This document shows, one piece after another, positions 62,907 to 64,000 of a DNA stretch of 64,000 bases. Each line of letters opens with the position of its first letter. Position 1 is the first letter of the stretch. A program made the translations under genes and the position numbers. The stretch comes from Williamsia muralis (GTDB taxonomy: Bacteria; Actinomycetota; Actinomycetes; Mycobacteriales; Mycobacteriaceae), in contig NZ_PEBD01000008.1 of assembly GCF_002735905.1 (NCBI RefSeq), positions 186,001 to 250,000 of the forward strand, read 5' to 3'. A model generated the notes under the pieces. The model made no database searches, was not told where the DNA came from, and worked only from the letters and a program-made list of their open reading frames with translations.

Positions 62907-63953
62907 TTACCTCTTGGGATCGACCAAGACCTTTGCATGCCGACTCTGGCCCGAATCGAGTTCGGCGAACATGGGTACCAGCTCATCGAGGCCGATGGTG
63001 CCCGTGTGCAGGGATCGCACATCCACCCGGCCGGCGGCGATCAGTGTCATGGCGCCGAGGAAGTCCTCATGCGAATACGCCAGGGAACCGATCACCGTCA
63101 GCTCTCGGCTCTGCCAGTCTCCGTAGCTCACCGAGGAATTGGTGCCCGGGTAGCCCAACAGTGCCAATGTGCCGCCCCGGCGGACCAGTTCGGCAGACGG
63201 TTGCAACAGATCGGCCACGCCGGTGCACTCGAAAAGCACGTCTGCACCGAGTCCATCAGTGGCCTCGGCGAGCAGTGCCCTCAGATCGCTGGGCTCGACC
63301 ACCTCGGTGAAGCCCAGATCGACGGCCGCCGAGCGTCGAGCGGGCGAAGGCTCGCTCACGATGATCCTGCCGGCACCCGCCACCCTCGCATGCTGGGCGG
63401 TGAGCAGACCGATCGGTCCCGCTCCCTGCACCACCACGGCGGCGCCGAGGCGAATAGCAGCGCGTTTGACCGCGTGGAAGGTGACTGTGGCCGGCTCCAT
63501 CAGGGCCGCCTCCTCGTCGGAGATCGTGTCCGGGATCGGAATGGCCCTGCGCGCAGATACTTTGAGCTTGGTCGCGAACCCGCCGTGCGCAGGGGCGTCG
63601 TCGGTGATCCCGTTGGCCTCGGCGAACGCAAGGTCGCAGTGAGCCGCATACCCGGCGCGACATTGAGCGCACTGGCCACACGCCGGCCCGACACCGGCGA
63701 CCACACGTTGCCCGACCGAGAGTCCGGTGACCTCCTCACCGACTGCGCTGATCGTTCCCATCCACTCGTGTCCGAAGACGGCAGGCGGCAGGCCGGCGGA
63801 TGCGTAGCCGTGAGTATCGGTGGCGCAGATGCCGCAGTAGCCGATGTCCACGACCACGCCGTTCGGCGCTGGGACCGGGTCGGCCTCCAGCGCGGTTTCT
63901 GCTGTCTGCGGCGCCACCATGTGTACGTATTTGTTCTGTCCGTCGGTAGCCAT
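62907..63953 (-). CDS. zinc-dependent alcohol dehydrogenase (MDR), second type
   Basis: 348 residues from ATG at 63953 with GAGGAG just upstream. Catalytic zinc in YCGICATDTHGY and GHEWMG, structural zinc lobe CGQCAQCRAGYAAHC, and NAD site VQGAGPIGLLTAQHA. It resembles sorbitol/threonine-dehydrogenase-type MDR proteins more than the operon alcohol dehydrogenase at 59572. An upstream gene ends six bases before it, so it belongs to an operon that continues beyond the window. Confidence 0.87.
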   Translation of the reverse strand: MATDGQNKYVHMVAPQTAETALEADPVPAPNGVVVDIGYCGICATDTHGYASAGLPPAVFGHEWMGTISAVGEEVTGLSVGQRVVAGVGPACGQCAQCRAGYAAHCDLAFAEANGITDDAPAHGGFATKLKVSARRAIPIPDTISDEEAALMEPATVTFHAVKRAAIRLGAAVVVQGAGPIGLLTAQHARVAGAGRIIVSEPSPARRSAAVDLGFTEVVEPSDLRALLAEATDGLGADVLFECTGVADLLQPSAELVRRGGTLALLGYPGTNSSVSYGDWQSRELTVIGSLAYSHEDFLGAMTLIAAGRVDVRSLHTGTIGLDELVPMFAELDSGQSRHAKVLVDPKR

Positions 63954-63958
63954 GCTCC

Positions 63959-64000
63959 TCACTTCCCGCTCATGCGCTCGACCACGGGCGCAAACTGTTC
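63959..64000 (-). CDS. C-terminal end of an upstream gene (partial)
   Basis: Reading into the window edge on the minus strand, 13 codons (ending VVERMSGK) are followed by TGA at 63959-63961, six bases before the start of the alcohol dehydrogenase gene. Too short to identify. It is probably co-transcribed with that gene. Confidence 0.5.
   Translation of the reverse strand, partial: EQFAPVVERMSGK

Noticed and set aside
1-64000. CRISPR array
   Set aside because: No regularly spaced repeats were seen.

Overview
The window comes from a high-GC actinobacterium of the mycolic-acid group (order Mycobacteriales; a Gordonia-, Williamsia- or Rhodococcus-like genome is the best guess). The main reason is the block at about 27.7-45.3 kb. 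It holds ino1, a PadR regulator, a DUF5318 protein, ponA1, a GT87 membrane glycosyltransferase, rpsF-ssb-rpsR-rplI and dnaB, in the order known around Rv0046c-Rv0058 of Mycobacterium tuberculosis. KshA/KshB-like oxygenase parts, a mymA-like gene set, LLM-class flavin enzymes and an MMPL transporter fit the same group. No rRNA, tRNA, CRISPR array or intact insertion sequence was seen.

Layout. 0-5.2 kb: a permease (5' end outside the window) with an (R)-amine-transaminase-like enzyme, a frameshifted hypothetical gene, TspO, a PLDc_N membrane protein and an LLM oxidoreductase. 5.4-16.4 kb: small secreted proteins, a STAS protein, a Rieske oxygenase plus DapB-fold reductase with a divergent TetR, a secreted lipase, a methyltransferase, a membrane-anchored/beta-propeller pair and a peptidase E homologue. 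16.5-22.0 kb: a minus-strand operon (alpha/beta hydrolase, SDR, diiron protein, flavin monooxygenase) divergent from a 2Fe-2S ferredoxin reductase; a 30-bp palindrome lies between them. 22.0-27.6 kb: an accessory stretch with a gene remnant, a DUF6308-like protein, a lipoprotein, a Trp/Pro-rich membrane protein and a coiled-coil TIR protein.

27.7-45.4 kb: the conserved core. dnaB carries a large intein inside its Walker A loop, with class 3 hallmarks, an apparently intact LAGLIDADG endonuclease and two zinc-knuckle-like cysteine clusters. DnaA-box-like sites lie upstream of dnaB. A MarR/MMPL/lipocalin module sits between dnaB and rplI; the lipocalin gene is frameshifted.

45.5-64 kb: a serine hydrolase, a tiny acidic Asp-loop repeat protein, then catabolic units. 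A GntR/FCD regulator is divergent from acyl-CoA ligase, enoyl-CoA hydratase and two acyl-CoA dehydrogenase genes. Pyruvate carboxylase is divergent from an operon of a PEP-utiliser mobile-domain protein without ATP-grasp, an LLM enzyme, a zinc alcohol dehydrogenase and an SDR. A second serine hydrolase and a second alcohol dehydrogenase follow. The acyl-CoA set looks like activation and beta-oxidation of an unidentified carboxylic acid, with pyruvate carboxylase refilling the TCA cycle.

Three genes or remnants carry apparent single-base deletions (near 2548, 22087 and 34679). These could be real decay or assembly errors. All functions are judged by eye from motifs and remembered family sequences; no database search was run.
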